From: Punica granatum
Taxonomy: Eukaryota > Streptophyta > Magnoliopsida > Myrtales > Lythraceae
Length of the DNA: 64,000 bases
NCBI RefSeq assembly: GCF_007655135.1
Contig: NC_045131.1
Coordinates: 24,474,001 to 24,538,000 of the forward strand
Reading direction: 5' to 3'
Shown here: in pieces, positions 44,170-56,080 of the stretch
Layout of the letters: the number at the start of each line of letters is the position of its first letter
Position numbering within the stretch: the first letter of the stretch is position 1
Position numbers and translations under genes: made by a program
The notes under the pieces: model-generated
The model's database searches: none
What the model was told of the DNA's origin: nothing
The model's input: the letters and a program-made list of their open reading frames with translations, nothing else

Positions 44170-47100
44170 ATGGCCCAAGTGATCAGAATCCCAGGTGGGT
44201 CTCCCGCCGCCCAGGTTTCCGGCAATTCCGCTGTTTCCTCCTCCAGACCCACCACGAGATTCAACGCCCTCGGGTCATTCCCCGTGAGGTCACAGTTCCT
44301 GGGCTCGAAGCTCCTCAGCAATGTGTCTCTCAGGGCAGCAGTCAGTGCCAGTCCCCTACCTCTCAGGGTCTCCGCATCGGTGGCCACCGCAGAGAAGCCG
44401 TCGAAGGTGCCAGAGATTGTGCTGGAACCCATTAAGGAGATCTCCGGCACCGTGAGGCTGCCCGGATCCAAGTCTCTCTCAAACCGGATTCTGCTCCTCG
44501 CTGCCCTGTCTGAGGTAACTCAAGAAATTGGGCTTCTCTGCTGAGTACAGCTTGTCCTTTTGGTTTTCTCTGCAATTGTTGTCATCTTTTGCTTGGGATT
44601 TTGCTGAAAGTTGTGATTTTTATGTCTTGTTTGTTATATTTGTTGAATAATAACTATAATTGGGATTAATTAATTGATTGTGTTAGCTAGCTGAGAAGTG
44701 AGAAGTTGTGTATCCATGGATCCTAGTCTGGTGTTTTAATTCTGCTATAGAAATTTTGGGGGTTTATTTCCTGCTGATGAAGCTGAATAGTACTCGGGTG
44801 TGCGATCCGAAAAGCTTTTAGGACTTGATTGTGCCTATTTTTGGTATATGAGATAGAAAGGAACTCACATTGCGCTGATGGTAAGTTCAGGACTTCCTAT
44901 GTGATACTGAAAGCTTGACAGCTTTTGTTTGACATACAGTTTCCATTTTAAGTGCCTGACAGTTTGACTAGCTAAGGCTACATTGTTTACAGAGGCCAGG
45001 GTTGGATTAAATTAATTCTTATTATGCATTGAGCCGCTTTTAAAATTTGCTCTTCTTGCTCTCGTATTGTTACCCTGTCAATGGGTGTCTTTTAAGGCTC
45101 CTCTTGTTTCTACAACCAGGGAACGACTGTTGTAGACAACCTTTTGGATAGTGATGACATCCATTACATGCTTGGGGCATTGAGAACTCTCGGCCTAAAA
45201 GTTGAGGATGACAAGGCCCTTAGACAGGCAGTTGTTGAAGGGTGCAGTGGGCTCTTCCCGGTGGGTAGGGAGCCGAAAGATGAAGTTCAGCTCTTCCTTG
45301 GGAATGCTGGTACAGCAATGCGCCCACTTACAGCTGCTCTTGCTGCTGCTGGTGGAAACTCAAGGTCCGTTTACTCCATTGTAAACATGCACATTGAAGA
45401 TATTGGATATATTTGGAACTATTTATAAATACGTAAAAAACAATTTCATCAAGAGCTTCATGGGAAATACTGTTCCTGGGAATGTCTCAAACATAATTTT
45501 TGGAAACAGGCGGGGGTGACTGGAACCGCAACTGTTGCCAATGCTGGCTTGTGGCTATCTGTGAAACTAGAGCTTCAGTTTTTTAGTTCATAACTTTGTT
45601 TCCCGAAGAACGTTTCTTAAGAGCACATGTTAGAGCAATATCTAAAAAAAAAAATTATGGGAACACTTATCTAGGAAAGAAAGAAGGTGCTTTTTGTTCT
45701 TCAATTTTGAAAGATGATTATTTAAGTTTAATTTCGAACACTTCATGTTCACCTCACTGCAACTCATATTCTGTTGTGTTTACTGATGTTCTGTTGTGTT
45801 TCAGTTATGTTCTTGATGGAGTTCCTCGAATGAGAGAGAGACCGATTGGAGATTTGGTGGATGCTCTTAAACAGCTTGGAGTGGATGCTGATTGTTTTCA
45901 AGGCACAAACTGTCCTCCTGTTCGAATAAACGGAAAAGGTGGCCTTCCAGGTGGGAAGGTGGGTCTTTCTTTTTATTACATGTAATGTTGTTTTGTTTTC
46001 AGAAGCCACAAATTTCTTGTTCTTTATGATCACTAGTACATGGTATGACTGTTAGAAGCTATAATCTCAACTGCACTTTGTTATGGGTTGACGAACATCT
46101 TTAATGAGAGCAACACCACCTTCACATTTCAAATAGTAACTGGAATAGACTGGTTAAAAAAAAAAAATGGAAGATAGGTTAATTAATGGTGCACTTGTAT
46201 GTTGTTGGGAGTGTACCACCACATTCCTCATGAAATAATGCAATTTTTCAGCCTTTTCTTTCGTGTTACAACGTATATCATCCATTTGGTTTATAATTTT
46301 TTATTCAACTGTTTTGAATTGCTTCCAATTTCTCCATCTTTTGCAGCAAAATTTGTAATAAACCGTTGGTTTAGCTTTTTAGGAATTTAGCATCGGTGGG
46401 GATGTGATCTTGACAATATCTTGTATGTATGTTCAGGTGAAATTATCTGGATCTATCAGCAGTCAGTACTTGACTGCTCTGCTGATGGCAGCTCCTTTAT
46501 CTCTTGGAGTAGTGGAAATCGAGATCATTGATAAACTCATATCGGTTCCTTACGTGGAGATGACCTTGAAGTTGATGGAGCGGTTTGGAGTTTTTGTGGA
46601 GCATAATGAGAGTTGGGATCGGTTCTTGATCCGAGGAGGGCAAAAATACAAGTAGGCTTATACTTTGAGATTAATTTAGCATTTAGCTGATCGATTTCAG
46701 TTTTCCTTGCTTACTGGAAAATTATAAAAACTCTGCAGGACTCCTGGAAGTGCTTATGTTGAGGGTGATGCTTCAAGCGCAAGTTACTTCCTTGCTGGTG
46801 CTGCGGTCACTGGTGGGACTGTCACTGTTGAAGGTTGTGGCTCAAACAGTTTACAGGTGAGCGAGTCAACTTAACATGTTTGATTCCACTGTGTTATTAG
46901 AGGATTAAATTGATTAGTTCGTAGACTCACTGTGATGCCTTAGATTGGACTATCTGGGCCCACGTGTAACACGGTGTAGTCACCTCCAATGTAACACGGT
47001 GTAGTCACCTCCAAGGATTTTATGTAGAGGCCTAGATTGAATTAGATATATAACAAGTCTGCAGGATGTTAAAGGGCTGACTGTGCTCAATAGGTAACAT

Positions 47101-48637
47101 GTCTAAGATCTAAAACAATGCGGTGCAGTTGTAAGAGGATATACAAAGAATGAAAAGTATGCTTGAAGTATAAGGGGGTGAAAGAAACAAAAATCAACTA
47201 TGATTTGAAAATCAGTAGGTTGTGAAGTTGTAAAAGGACGTATAGGTATGCTTAATAGAAGTATATTTGTTACAGGCAGTGAAACTCATTGGTTTTTTGT
47301 GGTTCTTGGTGAATAAATGAAGGGAGATGTGAAGTTTGCTGAAGTTCTCGAGAAGATGGGGGCCAAGGTGACCTGGACAGAGAACAGTGTCACAGTGACT
47401 GGACCACCACGAGACTCTTTCAGGAGAAAACACCTGAGAGCCATTGATGTAAACATGAATAAGATGCCTGACGTTGCCATGACTCTTGCTGTGGTTGCAC
47501 TCTTCGCCGATGGTCCCACTGCCATCAGAGATGGTCTCTTTCTATCTCTCTCTCTCTCACACACACATACACAGAATACAGATTAACGGCTTGAACTTGG
47601 AAAATATTGGCTAGGACGTTATCAGTTTTTATAAAAATTTAATATCTGATCCTTTCTGCCTCCTCATAGAAAAGAATAAGTATATTTGTGGGCTTTTATT
47701 GTAAAGTGCTCCGACTTATGAAAAAAACATGAAGGGCTCCAAAATTGAAATGGAACGTATAATTATCTTATTTTGTTTCGAGAAAGGTAAAAAGAAATAT
47801 GTTTCCTGGGGAAGTTTTCATGTTCCACCATTTTTGAGGTTCTGTATATGTTTATATATATTAGTACCTTTGAATGCTGTGTTCTCAATTCTTATGATGG
47901 ACCCAACGTCAGAAAATGGGCTTTTGCTTGTACCTGTTATTTGAAAGCGGAACCTGCTTTCCGATTTCCTATGGAGATACAGCTGATGTTTCAAATTTGT
48001 GGATAATTGTCCTGCTTCTTGTTTGCCTTCGAAAAGCATTCCAAAACTGAACTCTCATTTGATTTCCCTTATCTGATTCTAATACACTAACTTTTTCGGT
48101 TGTGTTATGATTTAGTGGCGAGTTGGAGGGTGAAAGAGACTGAACGTATGATCGCCATTTGCACGGAGCTCAAAAAGGTATGGAACTGTTTGAGAAAAAT
48201 TCCCGATTTTCATTTCCTTTCTTTTATGCCAATTGTGGAGATACGGAATACAAACATCCTAGGATGTGTGATCCAACGCTACTTTTTTCCTTGTTTTCCT
48301 TGTTCTTTAACGTGGACAAAACTATGAAACCAAAATAACCTCTTGATTTTCAGAACTCTATTTGCTGTTGAAATGTGCTATTATCCTCACCTTTTTCTTT
48401 TTCCTCTGAATATTTCAGCTGGGAGCGACAGTTGAGGAAGGACCTGACTACTGCATCATAACTCCTCCAGAGAGACTGAACGTCGCAGCTATAGACACTT
48501 ACGATGATCATCGGATGGCCATGACTTTCTCACTTGCGGCCTGTGCCGAAGTGCCGGTCACCATCAAGGACCCGAGTTGCACTCGGAAAACCTTCCCCAA
48601 CTACTTTGAAGTTCTCGAGAGCGTGACAAAGCATTAA
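44170..48637 (+). CDS. EPSPS: 5-enolpyruvylshikimate-3-phosphate synthase, chloroplastic
   Basis: Eight exons (44170-44514, 45120-45364, 45805-45958, 46437-46651, 46739-46856, 47323-47533, 48116-48177, 48419-48637) join to 522 residues. A plastid transit peptide runs to about residue 76. The mature protein starts near [16 protein letters not shown]. Diagnostic blocks are [10 protein letters not shown] (97-106, shikimate-3-phosphate binding), [13 protein letters not shown] (173-185, PEP and glyphosate site), and late in the protein VKETERM and [13 protein letters not shown]. The enzyme joins PEP to shikimate 3-phosphate, the sixth step of the shikimate pathway to aromatic amino acids. The GNAGTAMRP loop is the ordinary plant class I form, with the usual Thr and Pro. 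The start is supported by the transit peptide. No damage was seen. Confidence 0.98.
46965..47014 (+). repeat. 25-bp tandem duplication in EPSPS intron 5
   Basis: TGTAACACGGTGTAGTCACC followed by TCCAA occurs twice, head to tail, without mismatch (46965-46989 and 46990-47014). It lies in the intron between exons 5 and 6, so the protein is unaffected. Confidence 0.9.
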
Positions 48638-49139
48638 GTTGAAGCCAAGTATGTCATCTATGTATACTAATTGTATGTTCTCGTGTTGTCCTTTTTTTTT
48701 TTGGCCATATTTTCCTGTTTTCCTTGGAACTGTTGATTTTGTTTTCTTTTTTTTTGTTCGCTATTTTTTATCGAGCCTATATTCTTTGGTCCCAAAAATA
48801 TGAAGGCAGTTATTTATCATGTTAGCTGGATAGTGCAAGCCCTGCTTATGAAATTAATTCAAGTTCTTATGTTTTCTGAGTATTGGTTTTTTTTTTCTTT
48901 TTTCTTTCCCTTTTCGTTTTGTTTTTTTTTTTGGGAATCCCAACTTACTCCCAGAATACTTTGCATCCCGTTACTATACAGGAGAAGAAAAAGGTGCTCC
49001 CTTGTTTCCTCCTGCCCACAAAACTCACAAGCCTTATCAGGTATAAAAATGCCCCATGAATTAAGCCTACATTATGTACTTAGTCAATCCAAAACATATA
49101 ACTAGGTTATGAAGGAGCATCTTCGAATGCTCCCTGAAA
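48638..49139. other. EPSPS 3' flank
   Basis: This includes the EPSPS 3' untranslated region, with long T-runs at 48692, 48748 and 48888-48932. No canonical AATAAA lies close to the stop, so the poly-A site cannot be placed. A 20-bp tandem duplication, ATCACTGGAGTCCCAGCAAG, lies just beyond at about 49160-49200. Confidence 0.4.
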
Positions 49140-50160
49140 ACCAAACAGCCTTATGCTATATCACTGGAGTCCCAGCAAGATCACTGGAGTCCCAGCAAGC
49201 CTTAAGCCTTGCCCAAGCACTTGCTAGGTTTGGTAGGCCGAATAAGAGACCGGATGGGATTTCTAAAATCCTAATCCTGATAGGCGGCGTTGTTGCCCCA
49301 TATGAAAGTATGCCAATCAAGAACCCAACTTGATGCATTCGGTGAGAATATCCAATGCATACTTCCTCTTGCTCAAGAATAAGTCAAAGTCAGTGCGATT
49401 GACTTCAAAGCCGAGAAAATACGATCAAGGACCAATGTCCTTAATATGAAAGCACTGATGAAGATAGTTATTGAACTTAGCACGTTGCTCAGGCTTGTTG
49501 CCCACGAGAATCATATCGTCGACAAAGACTAGAACACCAAGAAAATGCCATCTTTTGAAAAAAGGGAATAGGGAATGGTCCGCTTACGATTGTTGAAAAC
49601 CATAATGAAGTAGAGCAGTGGCAAATTTGGAGTACCGATTACGAGAGGCCTGATGAAGGGCATCCAAAGGCTTCCATGAGCAGCAAACTTAATGAGTTTG
49701 AGAAGAGCGGAAGCCCAGTGTAGGAGACATGTATTAACATGTAGATCTCCATGAAAAAAAGCATCATTAACATCGAGTTGGTGCATCTCCCAGCCTCATG
49801 CAACTGCTACTGTTAATAAGACACGATCAGTAACAAGCTTGGCGACATGAGCATGTCTCATGAAAGTCTATTCCTTCACATATGAGTATAAGTGAGAAAA
49901 TGCCCGATAGGGTGGGACTTACTTGAGGATTTTGACGGAGTGGATATGACCCGTCAAATAATATCGCAATGCACAAATTGGAAAGAAAATTGGGCTTTAT
50001 TTATGCTGACTGGAAATTTAGAATGCATCTACTTAGTACGGCAGCAAATATCACAAATATCCTCTATTAACCGAGTCTTCCACACACACAGAGAGTGGTA
50101 CCCTTAAGTCTTGATCTGCCGATTTGGAAAGACTAGTCATCAATGCCAACTATGGTTTAC
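49140..50160 (-). pseudogene. Ty1/copia polyprotein remnant, internally deleted
   Basis: Read leftward from about 50110, degenerate sequence first matches the integrase zinc-binding end (DICDICCRTK...FPVSINKAQFSFQF, HCDI). It then jumps into the reverse transcriptase: VAKLVTDRVLLTVAVA, MHQLDVNDAFFHGDL, and FVDDMILVGN, the F/YVDD active-site box, near 49520-49490. Stops and frameshifts interrupt it throughout. The integrase core and the front of RT are missing, and no RNase H or LTR was recognised. It is a dead fragment. Confidence 0.75.
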
Positions 50161-50921
50161 CCCCTGTCTTGAAGTACGTGAATTGATGGTGCCAGTCGAC
50201 GCAGGCACTTGATCTGCTCGAAGTATTTCGAACAAATTAAATACTTGGAAATAGTGCTCAATCTCCATTTGATTATGTCGGGATATGATACGAGATTATA
50301 GCTACGAGGATTGTTATGGCGACCAAATGGAGCTAACGCATATATATAGTGAAACTACAGCCAATTTTTGGCTGTCTGTTTGCTTTTGTTTTTTCTTTTC
50401 TGGATCAGTTTTATTGCTATTAAACCAATAAAAGAATTATACAAATTTAGCAATTACAATTCATTATCTTCAAACAACTAGTATTGCACGTGCCTTATTT
50501 ACGATTATACTATTATCAAGATAGGATATATGTCACATGAAATTAGTACATTCTATTTACAACCGTGATCCGAATGCTATAAGTTGAACAAGGATAACTG
50601 GTAAGTAAGTTGATCAAAATAATCTAAAGTACACGTATTAAAAGTTAATTCAGCAACACCATGATTTGAATAGATAATGACCTTTTCAAAACACACCAAC
50701 AGAACAAAAGGAAGTTATAGACCAAAATTGATATCAAAGAGAATAGCGCGAAAGAGGAGGAGGTTTAAATATTTGATTTTTTTCATAGGGCACAGATGAA
50801 AAGAGACCGTGTATTTGAAACACATCAATTGCTCTTGGGCAATAATTGTAAAAAATATCTAACCAAGAAAACAATGAAGTTTGGGTATCTCTCCAATTTG
50901 GAGGAAGTTTAGCTCAAATTG
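50161..50921. other. Intergenic between two copia remnants
   Basis: No gene is supported. It is mixed AT-rich sequence. Confidence 0.45.
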
Positions 50922-51542
50922 TGTTGGAATTTTATTGGGCTTGAATAGACTCAAGGACCCACTTTTGTGAGGGTTAATTTCAGTAAAAGAGGTGAGCAAA
51001 GAGTGGAGTAGTGAGTGACAAGAATCAACAGAGAAGCAGCGGCAGAACAGAGAACAAAGAAGCAACATAACAGATTTTTCTATGCGACCACAGCTAGATC
51101 AAGCCTCGATCAGGAAGTCAAACGAACTCCGATTGGGACGAAACTTTGGCAGCAACTTCACCACACGATGGGGCAAGGTTCTGAATGGTCATAATTCTTA
51201 TTCGAACTCTCTAGGTGCTGTTATGGCTGGTTTGTAAACCACAATTATGGATGAGGAATTTAAAGTTTGAGTGATCCAAGAGCTTGTTATCTTGAGTTTG
51301 GTGGATCCAAGGGTATGTCCTTGATGAAAAACATTGTGTAATCTGTATTGATAGTGGATTGTTGATTCGGAGTTGGTCTCGTGGTTTTTCCCCACATCGG
51401 GGTTTTCCAGGTAAAAATTCTCTGTGTTTTTTCTTCTCTATTGCTTGTTGGTTAATTTGATTGTTTCCTATCTCGATTACACTAGTGGGGGAGGAAGACT
51501 AATCGTTGCGTTGTTATTTGGCCGAACACACCCTTCCTAACA
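50922..51542 (+). mobile_element. 5' LTR of a Ty1/copia element
   Basis: It begins TGTTGGAATT and ends CCTTCCTAACA, so the TG...CA ends form the usual short inverted repeat (TGTTGGA and TCCTAACA). The segment TGTAATCTGTATTGATAGTG and the following CCCACATCGGGGTTTTCC are typical of copia LTR R/U5 regions. Directly after it lies the primer-binding site. No matching 3' LTR occurs in the window. Confidence 0.7.
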
Positions 51543-51545
51543 AGA

Positions 51546-51556
51546 GTTATCAGAGC
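51546..51556 (+). other. Primer-binding site (initiator tRNA-Met)
   Basis: GTTATCAGAGC, four bases after the LTR end, matches the plant copia primer-binding site TGGTATCAGAGC, complementary to the 3' end of initiator tRNA-Met, with one or two changes. Confidence 0.7.
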
Positions 51557-51595
51557 CTTGAATTAGAGAAGTCTGCGATTTTCGGTGTTTTCTAG

Positions 51596-53480
51596 ATGGA
51601 GGAGTCTACGGGATTTATGCTCAAGTTGAATGTAACCAAATACTCTATGGATGTCTCGGATGAAGTATCTTCTATTTTGCAAGGACTTGTATGATCCCAT
51701 TGAAGGGGATTCGGTGAAACCAAAAGATAAGAATGACAAGGCTTGAGAATGCGCAAATCGTAAGACTTCTAGTTTGATTCGGCAGTTGGTAAACAATAGT
51801 ATTTATCACCATGTTGCTCATGAGACAAATGCGAAAGCTTTTATGGATAAGTTGGCAAATCTCTACGCGAGTAAGACACGGCAAAATAGGCCTTTCTCGT
51901 GAAGAAGCTTTTTCATCTCCGTTATCGGGATGAAGGTGATATGACTGTGCACACGAGTGATCTCCAGGATATTGTTAACCAATTGACGAACTTGGAGATA
52001 ATACTACTCGATGAGCTGCATGCTTGTCTACTTTTAGGAACTCTACCGAATAACTGGGACACACTTGTGGTTGCATTGAGTAATTATGCACCAAATGGGA
52101 AGCTACCGTTGGCCACAGTGATAGATAGTTTATTTAATGAGGAGACTAGAAGGAAAGACTCTAAAATTTCCATTCGGTCTGAAACTTTGGTTACTGAACA
52201 ACGGGGGAGAAGTCAAAGTAGAAATTCCTCTTCCAAGCATGATAACTCACGTGACAAATCGAGGGGTAGATCAAAGTCGAAGACAGGGAAATGAGTCACT
52301 TGCTATCATTGTGGCAAAGTGGGACACAATAAAAGGGAGTGTGGAGTTCTGAAAAGGAATCGGAATGGTAACGGTGAGAGTAAGAAGGAAGACAGAAGTG
52401 ACTTCTGATGGAGAGACCTATATTGTTTGTGATGAAGCCTATGTGAATCTCACGTGTCAAGACTCTTCTTGGATTGCAGATACATGTGTCTCATTTCATA
52501 TCACTCCTCATTGAGATTTCTTCTCATCTTACACTACCGGGGACTATGGTTATGTGAGAATGAGAAATGGACAGTCATGTAAGAATGTCGGTATTGGTGA
52601 TGTCTGTATAGAGACCGAGCTTGGCTGCAAGTTGTTTCTGAAGAAGGTGAGGCATGTTCCAGAAACTCGCCTTAATCTAATCTCGACGGGTCAACTTGAT
52701 AATGAAGGCTACAGTAACAAATTTAGTAGTGGAAGATGAAAACTTTCCAAGAGTTCGTTGATGTAGCATGAGATCAGAAGACCGACACTTTCTACAAGCT
52801 GCGTGTCAGGCACAACTGCAGTCAGGTTAATGCTGCTGAAGATTATCCTACCGAGCTATGGTGCAAGAGACTCGGGCATGTCAACAAGAAATGTATCCAC
52901 ATTCCTGCTAGAAAGCAATCTTTGCCCGTCAAAGATATGCACTTGAGCACTTGTGATCATTGTTTAGCTGGTAAGCAGATGAGAGTTTCTTTTGTTAGAA
53001 GTTATCCCTCTATATGCAATCATGTACTTGATCTTGTTTATATTGATGTTTGTTTCATGTTGGATAGATCTCTTGGTGGTGTTCTCTATTTTGTGACATT
53101 TATAGATGATCACTCTAGGAACGTTCGGGATTATCCTATGAGAACTAAATATTAGGTTATTGAGATTTTCAAGAATTTCCATGTAGCAGTGGAAAGAGAA
53201 ACGGGCATGGAGCTTAAATGTGTCAGAGCTGATAATGGTGTTGAGTACAAGGGTCCTTTCAAGAACTACTGCAGGACTTATGGGATCAAATTTGAGTAAA
53301 CGGTACCGAAACGCTACAGCAGAATGGGCTTGTAGAGAGGATGAACCGCACAATTGTTGAGAGGGTTCATTGTATACTTTCTCAAACGAAACTGTCTAAG
53401 TCTTTTTGGAGCGATGGACATCGATTAATCTTATTAATCTTACACTGTCAGTTACACTTGATGGAGATGTACCCTAGTAG
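51596..53480 (+). pseudogene. Ty1/copia gag-pol remnant
   Basis: Gag starts at ATG 51596 but quickly shifts frame. A good gag block is at 51899-52294 (LRYRDEGDMTVHTSDLQDIV, LGTLPNNWDTLVVALSN), followed in frame after a stop by the zinc knuckle CYHCGKVGHNKREC. Next come a degraded protease region (DSSWIADTCVSFHITPH), the GAG_pre/integrase zinc finger (LGHVNKK...CDHCLAGKQMRVSF) and part of the integrase core (DHSRN, DNGVEYKGPF, ERMNRTIVERVHC). At least five stops or frameshifts break it. The sequence leaves copia after the integrase core near 53480, so RT and RNase H are absent. It belongs with the LTR at 50922. Confidence 0.85.
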
Positions 53481-54125
53481 GTATGGACCGACAAGAGGAA
53501 GTATTGTATAAGCATCACAGGGTCGACTAGGACGTCGCATGTTCAAGTAAGTCCTCGTGTCGAGGACTGCCCACTCCTGCCAATGCGAGCGACTCTGGGA
53601 CAACAACCATGCTATTCGTGGACCCTAAGGACCCAGTGATCTCAGCTCCATCAACGTGCCTAGGAGTTCAGTGGGTATTTCCTTCTTCCCTTGGTCCGGG
53701 TCAGGGTCGAGAGCCATCAGTGTTTCTTCCTCAACTGCTGGACTGGTTCGCATCTCCTCCTTCCTTTTCACACCTCTTCCAAGGTTCGCCTTCTGGCCTT
53801 GTGGCCACAAATCCAGTCCGAGTCTCCACTCAACTCACTTATGTTTCTACGCCCTGCAAATTGGACCTAACCGGCCTTACAATCACAAATTGAGTCCTGG
53901 CACCCTCCTTATCCGATACTCTTAATTCGACTGCTTTAAATGGCCTTGAGCCTTTCTATGCCCCTTAACTTGGAGACTGGACTGGCCCACTTCAATTGCA
54001 CTCGCCTCGCCTTAAACCTCATCGGAGTCTCGCATAAGACATTCATGTTATTTGCTTTCCTTGTGACACCGTACTCAATTCGCTCCTCAGTTTGAGGAAG
54101 CTTCCCCGCTAAGACATCAGGAGGA
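53481..54125 (-). pseudogene. Decayed continuation of the LINE-type ORF region
   Basis: No intact gene. Read leftward after the ORF1 stop at 54126, the sequence has Glu/Leu/Pro-rich broken frames (for example 53810-53625) but no recognisable endonuclease or reverse transcriptase. The junction with the copia remnant is near 53500. Confidence 0.35.
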
Positions 54126-55250
54126 TTATCCTCCTCTTCGAGATCCTTCCCATCCGTGCAACTTCATATTTGGCACCTCCTTTCCAAACCCAGGCCCTTT
54201 GTATTTTTGGACATTCCTTGATTTGCTCGTCCTTCCTTGTACGATCATCCTCGACCCAAACTCGATGGAGCCATCCTTGCTTGTTGGCGGTCCGGCCGTC
54301 TCTTTGCCCTTCTCCATCACCGGATAACCTTGTACTGCATCTTGGTCAGCATGCTTCGACACTAGTGAGTCACCCCCATGTGTTACCCCAGCCTCCTTAT
54401 TCTCTTCCCGAGCATTAGCCTCCGAGCTCGCACTCTGTTCATCTGCACATCCTTCACGCTGATGACCCACTCTCCCGCACTTGAAACATATCAAGTTGAC
54501 ACCCTTGTATTCCACCCGATAAACTGCACCTAGTAACTCCACCGAGGGTCTTAACGGTTCTTCAAGATTGACTTCGACACAAGCCCTTACAAAATTGACT
54601 CTCGCCAAGTTTACCGTGTTCTGACCAATTCGAATTGGTCTCCCTAATGCATACCCCGTTCGCCGCAATAGAATCTCATTTTGATATTCCATAGGGAGAT
54701 TGGGAATTCGCACCCACATCGCAACACGATCAATTTTCGCCTCTAGCGGTAAAAAATCTGGCACCCATTCCCGAACCGTCAAGTAGTGACCTAATACCGT
54801 CCACGGCCCCCTGTAAAGCGCAAAATCCCTATCTTCGTGAGTTTTAACAATGAAAAAATCATTGGGTAAGTCCGTGAGAGTTAACTCTCCTTTTGGCTGC
54901 CAAAGCCTCTGCAGCCGGTTCTTGAGGACCCAATAACTTACTCTCCTCCCCAATACCTTCACAATCAAGGAGCTCCTCCAGTTTGCACGAAACTGTTCCA
55001 GTTCAGCTTTGGTTACCAATATGATCGGACAGAGCTGATTTGAGAAATCAACCATCGCGATATCATCAACCTTCATTGTTGCTTGACCCTTTCGGTATTT
55101 CGGCAAGCGAGGAGCAACCCTTCTCACACGTCCCTTCCCTAGCAAGGCCTCCCGATAATCCACAGCCTCCTTTTCCCCTTCCTCTCCATTGCCGTCCTCT
55201 TCCATATCTTGTTCCTTCTCCTCTTCACCATTTGTCCTGATCCTTTTCAC
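54126..55250 (-). CDS. LINE-type ORF1 protein, DUF4283 plus CCHC zinc knuckle
   Basis: A 374-codon open frame. After an acidic N-terminus (Glu-rich, 1-30) comes a DUF4283 domain at about 70-230 (NWRSSLIVKVLGRRVSYWVL, FALYRGPWTVLGHYLTVREW, VAMWVRIPNLPMEY). A zinc knuckle follows, C-F-K-C-GRVG-H-QREG-C, at about 257-270, then a hydrophilic tail. In plants this pair is typical of LINE (non-LTR) ORF1 nucleic-acid-binding proteins. The listed start is GTG. An upstream ATG reading MDESDAGEAQGTNGGKSKKE (from about 55331) is in a different frame and ends at the same place, so a one- or two-base frameshift probably separates the true start. No ORF2 is adjacent. It is likely a stranded transposon ORF. 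A domesticated gene is possible but not shown. Confidence 0.75.
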   Translation of the reverse strand: MKRIRTNGEEEKEQDMEEDGNGEEGEKEAVDYREALLGKGRVRRVAPRLPKYRKGQATMKVDDIAMVDFSNQLCPIILVTKAELEQFRANWRSSLIVKVLGRRVSYWVLKNRLQRLWQPKGELTLTDLPNDFFIVKTHEDRDFALYRGPWTVLGHYLTVREWVPDFLPLEAKIDRVAMWVRIPNLPMEYQNEILLRRTGYALGRPIRIGQNTVNLARVNFVRACVEVNLEEPLRPSVELLGAVYRVEYKGVNLICFKCGRVGHQREGCADEQSASSEANAREENKEAGVTHGGDSLVSKHADQDAVQGYPVMEKGKETAGPPTSKDGSIEFGSRMIVQGRTSKSRNVQKYKGPGFGKEVPNMKLHGWEGSRRGG

Positions 55251-56080
55251 ACTCCGACAGGTTGATCTCTCTCTTTCTTCGATTTGCCCCCATTAGTCCC
55301 TTGGGCCTCTCCAGCGTCACTCTCGTCCATGCTCACGCTTGAGGATTAATTGAAAATGCTTTCTGTGAATGTTACCCTCTCCGTGAACGTGATTTTTTAC
55401 CTGTAGCATCGCGCGAGTTTTAATACCTAGTTATGACTCCTGAAAATTTTGGTATGAACTGGAATATGCCATTTCTTGCTTATAATCGAAAATAAAATCT
55501 GTATTTTCTTTCTAAAAAACCTATTAGGCAAGTACGGGAACTGTATCCTCTTGATTCCCAAAACTCATAGCAAGTTGACGGTGACATGCGAAATAAATGA
55601 AGTATGTATATGTTTCCATTTGATAATTCAATCCAGTTATGAAAATAATGGTTGGATCCCCATCCCTTTATCTAGAAATTGTATAAATCACATTGAGTAG
55701 TTAAGATGATTTCATCAGTTTTTCAGATCTCACAGAGAAGTATTGAAGCTTGGCTCGAATTCGGACCCCGGGAAATCCAAGAGACATCGAACAAAGCTCG
55801 AATGTTATTTGATTGAGCCTACTTCCCCACAAGAAGCGATAGTTTAATCGTCAAAGACGTGATGATAATAAATTAGTTGAAAATGGAAAATGTGGGGGAA
55901 CATGAGATGCCAGGAGGTTATGATGATGAAAGTAGGCCGAACTCCCAATCTGTCTCGCTATATCAAAATCGTCACATGGGTTGTGCGGCTCTTGACGGTG
56001 GCTTTATTTTTCATCTACTTTTAGTTTTTTTTTACTACATTTATTTTTCGGCCTCCTTTAGAAATTAGAAAGTATAAAAA
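55251..56080. other. Intergenic, no gene seen
   Basis: The first 90 bp include the out-of-frame leader of the LINE ORF. The rest has no supported gene. Short ORFs at 55476 and 55877 resemble nothing known. Confidence 0.45.
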
